Shown here: piece by piece, positions 63,116 through 64,000 of the stretch
How positions within the stretch are numbered: the first letter of the stretch is position 1
Layout of the letters: the number at the start of each line of letters is the position of its first letter
Origin: Maricaulis sp034659015
GTDB taxonomy: Bacteria; Pseudomonadota; Alphaproteobacteria; Caulobacterales; Maricaulaceae
Direction of reading: 5' to 3'
Length of the DNA stretch: 64,000 nt
Assembly: GCA_034659015.1 (NCBI GenBank)
Contig: JAYEGL010000012.1
Location: 124,001-188,000 of the forward strand
Program-made: the position numbers and the translations under genes
The notes under the pieces: model-generated
Databases searched by the model: none
What the model was told of the DNA's origin: nothing
The model's input: the letters and a program-made list of their open reading frames with translations, nothing else

Positions 63116-63874
63116 ATGATCGGCGCCCTCCTCCTCTCCTTCCTGATGCAGGGCCAGCCCACCCTGCTGACGACCGAACCGCCCAGCATCGTGGCCGCCC
63201 TCACCCACGAGACCGTCGAGATCCGCGAGGACTTCTCCGGCCAGGACCTCGTGCTCTACGGCGCCACCCGCGGCCTGACCATCCAGGACGAGATCGTCGT
63301 GGTGCTGCGCGGACCGGGGCGGGATCTGCGGGTGATGGAAAAGCAGCGCACCTTCGGTATCTGGGTGAATTCCGCCCCGCTCGAATTCGAGGACATTCCC
63401 AGCTACTACGCCATCGCCACCTCGCTGCCGCTGGAGGACATCGCCACCCCGGAAAGCCTCGCCGGCTCGGGCATCGGCCTGCCGGCCACGCTGGCGATCC
63501 GCGCCGCGCCGACGGCCTCGGAAACCGGGCGTGACATCCGTCCCTATCTCGACGCCATCGCCCGTGACGGCCGGCGCGACGACCTCTATGCGGAAGCCCA
63601 GCGCGGCGTGGAAATCCTCGATGGCGGCCTGTTCCGTGCCACCATCTCCCTGCCCCCGCTCACCCCGGTCGGCAATTATGTCGCCGAGGTCTATCTGTTC
63701 CGCGACGGCCGCGCCGTGGCCAGCCGGACCGCCAGCCTGCGCGTGGAAAAGGCCGGCCTGGAACGCTTCGTCTACCAGTTCGCCCATTCCATGCCCTGGC
63801 TCTACGGCCTGTTCTGCGTCGCCATGGCCGTGCTCGCAGGCTATGTGGCCTATGTGGCGTTCAACCGGCGCTAG
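63116..63874 (+). CDS. TIGR02186 family membrane protein
   Basis: The 252-residue protein has an N-terminal hydrophobic segment (MIGALLLSFLMQGQPTLL), a large extracytoplasmic domain (VEIREDFSGQDLVLYGATRG, GNYVAEVYLFRDG) and a C-terminal helix (about residues 230-248) ending FNRR. This matches an alphaproteobacterial family of unknown function encoded next to TauE/SafE exporters. It may be a partner subunit, which is inference from context. Confidence 0.85.
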   Translation: MIGALLLSFLMQGQPTLLTTEPPSIVAALTHETVEIREDFSGQDLVLYGATRGLTIQDEIVVVLRGPGRDLRVMEKQRTFGIWVNSAPLEFEDIPSYYAIATSLPLEDIATPESLAGSGIGLPATLAIRAAPTASETGRDIRPYLDAIARDGRRDDLYAEAQRGVEILDGGLFRATISLPPLTPVGNYVAEVYLFRDGRAVASRTASLRVEKAGLERFVYQFAHSMPWLYGLFCVAMAVLAGYVAYVAFNRR

Positions 63875-63897
63875 GGCCGCATTCTTTCCCACTCTCT

Positions 63898-64000
63898 CCA
63901 TTTTTCCCGGACGGAAGCCCGCGAAGGCGGGCTGCAGATCCGGGATCCACTGAGCCATCGCCGCGCTCGCTCTCTCCAATCGTCGATCCCGGATAGCGCT
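63898..64000. repeat. Dispersed palindromic repeat family A, copy 3 (cut by window end)
   Basis: Starts CCATTTTTCCCGGACGGAAG and continues with CTGCAGATCCGGGATCCACT, matching the reverse complement of copy 1 along its whole visible length. The right terminus is outside the window. Confidence 0.78.

Overview
The window looks like chromosomal DNA of a GC-rich alphaproteobacterium. The gene content (a PodJ-type polarity factor, a TIGR02186/TauE pair, the NAGGN osmolyte cluster, an AsnO/GNAT-ATP-grasp pair) and the clustered GANTC sites upstream of podJ fit the Caulobacter/Maricaulis/Hyphomonad side of the class. That placement is inference. Most genes are ordinary single-copy metabolic or envelope genes with good ribosome binding sites.

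Layout. 1-5.7 kb: tail of a DUF819 membrane protein, an exported Y-x-T-V-T repeat protein, a gamma-glutamylcyclotransferase-like protein, a cysteine-desulfurase-like PLP enzyme divergent from an Lrp/AsnC regulator, and an MFS transporter with an acidic tail. 5.8-10.6 kb: the three-gene operon for the osmoprotectant N-acetylglutaminylglutamine amide (asnO, ngg, M42 peptidase), with a divergent Cys-less DJ-1/PfpI-like protein. 11.4-14.4 kb: porin and chemoreceptor. 15-17.6 kb: YcaC-like hydrolase, pirin and a divergent LysR with a strong palindromic operator. 17.8 kb: tRNA-Arg(ACG) with a possible degenerate 3' copy beside it. 18-21.5 kb: P1 peptidase, gamma-glutamyltransferase lipoprotein and two small proteins.

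21.5-24.7 kb is the accessory part: about 1.2 kb of palindromic repeats, then a visibly AT-richer locus encoding a DUF262 protein and an HNH nuclease. The two frames overlap at a run of eight T, and losing one T would fuse them into one 523-residue GmrSD/DUF262-HNH-type protein. A diverged second copy of the 3' end of thiC and three REP-like hairpins border the locus, which suggests insertion at the thiC 3' end. I regard this as the most interesting system in the window.

24.7-48 kb: thiC with a TPP riboswitch, M19 dipeptidase, acyltransferase 3, purA, a beta-lactamase-fold hydrolase, AraC regulator, PagL-like deacylase, serC, a second class V aminotransferase, EamA transporter, thiD, two envelope proteins, LysR/LigB dioxygenase pair, a four-helix membrane protein, GST, methyltransferase and a small membrane protein. 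47.8-48.7 kb has no convincing gene but holds consecutive short hairpins and 21-bp-spaced repeats. 48.7-57.1 kb: a fatty-acid or branched-acid beta-oxidation cluster (MerR regulator, two acyl-CoA dehydrogenases, PaiB-like protein, thiolase, FadB/J-type enzyme) whose gaps carry palindromic elements. 57.2-63.9 kb: an exported unknown protein, podJ-like gene, TauE/SafE exporter and TIGR02186 protein.

At least four families of intergenic palindromic repeats are dispersed through the window. No CRISPR array, complete insertion sequence, integrase or prophage gene was seen.
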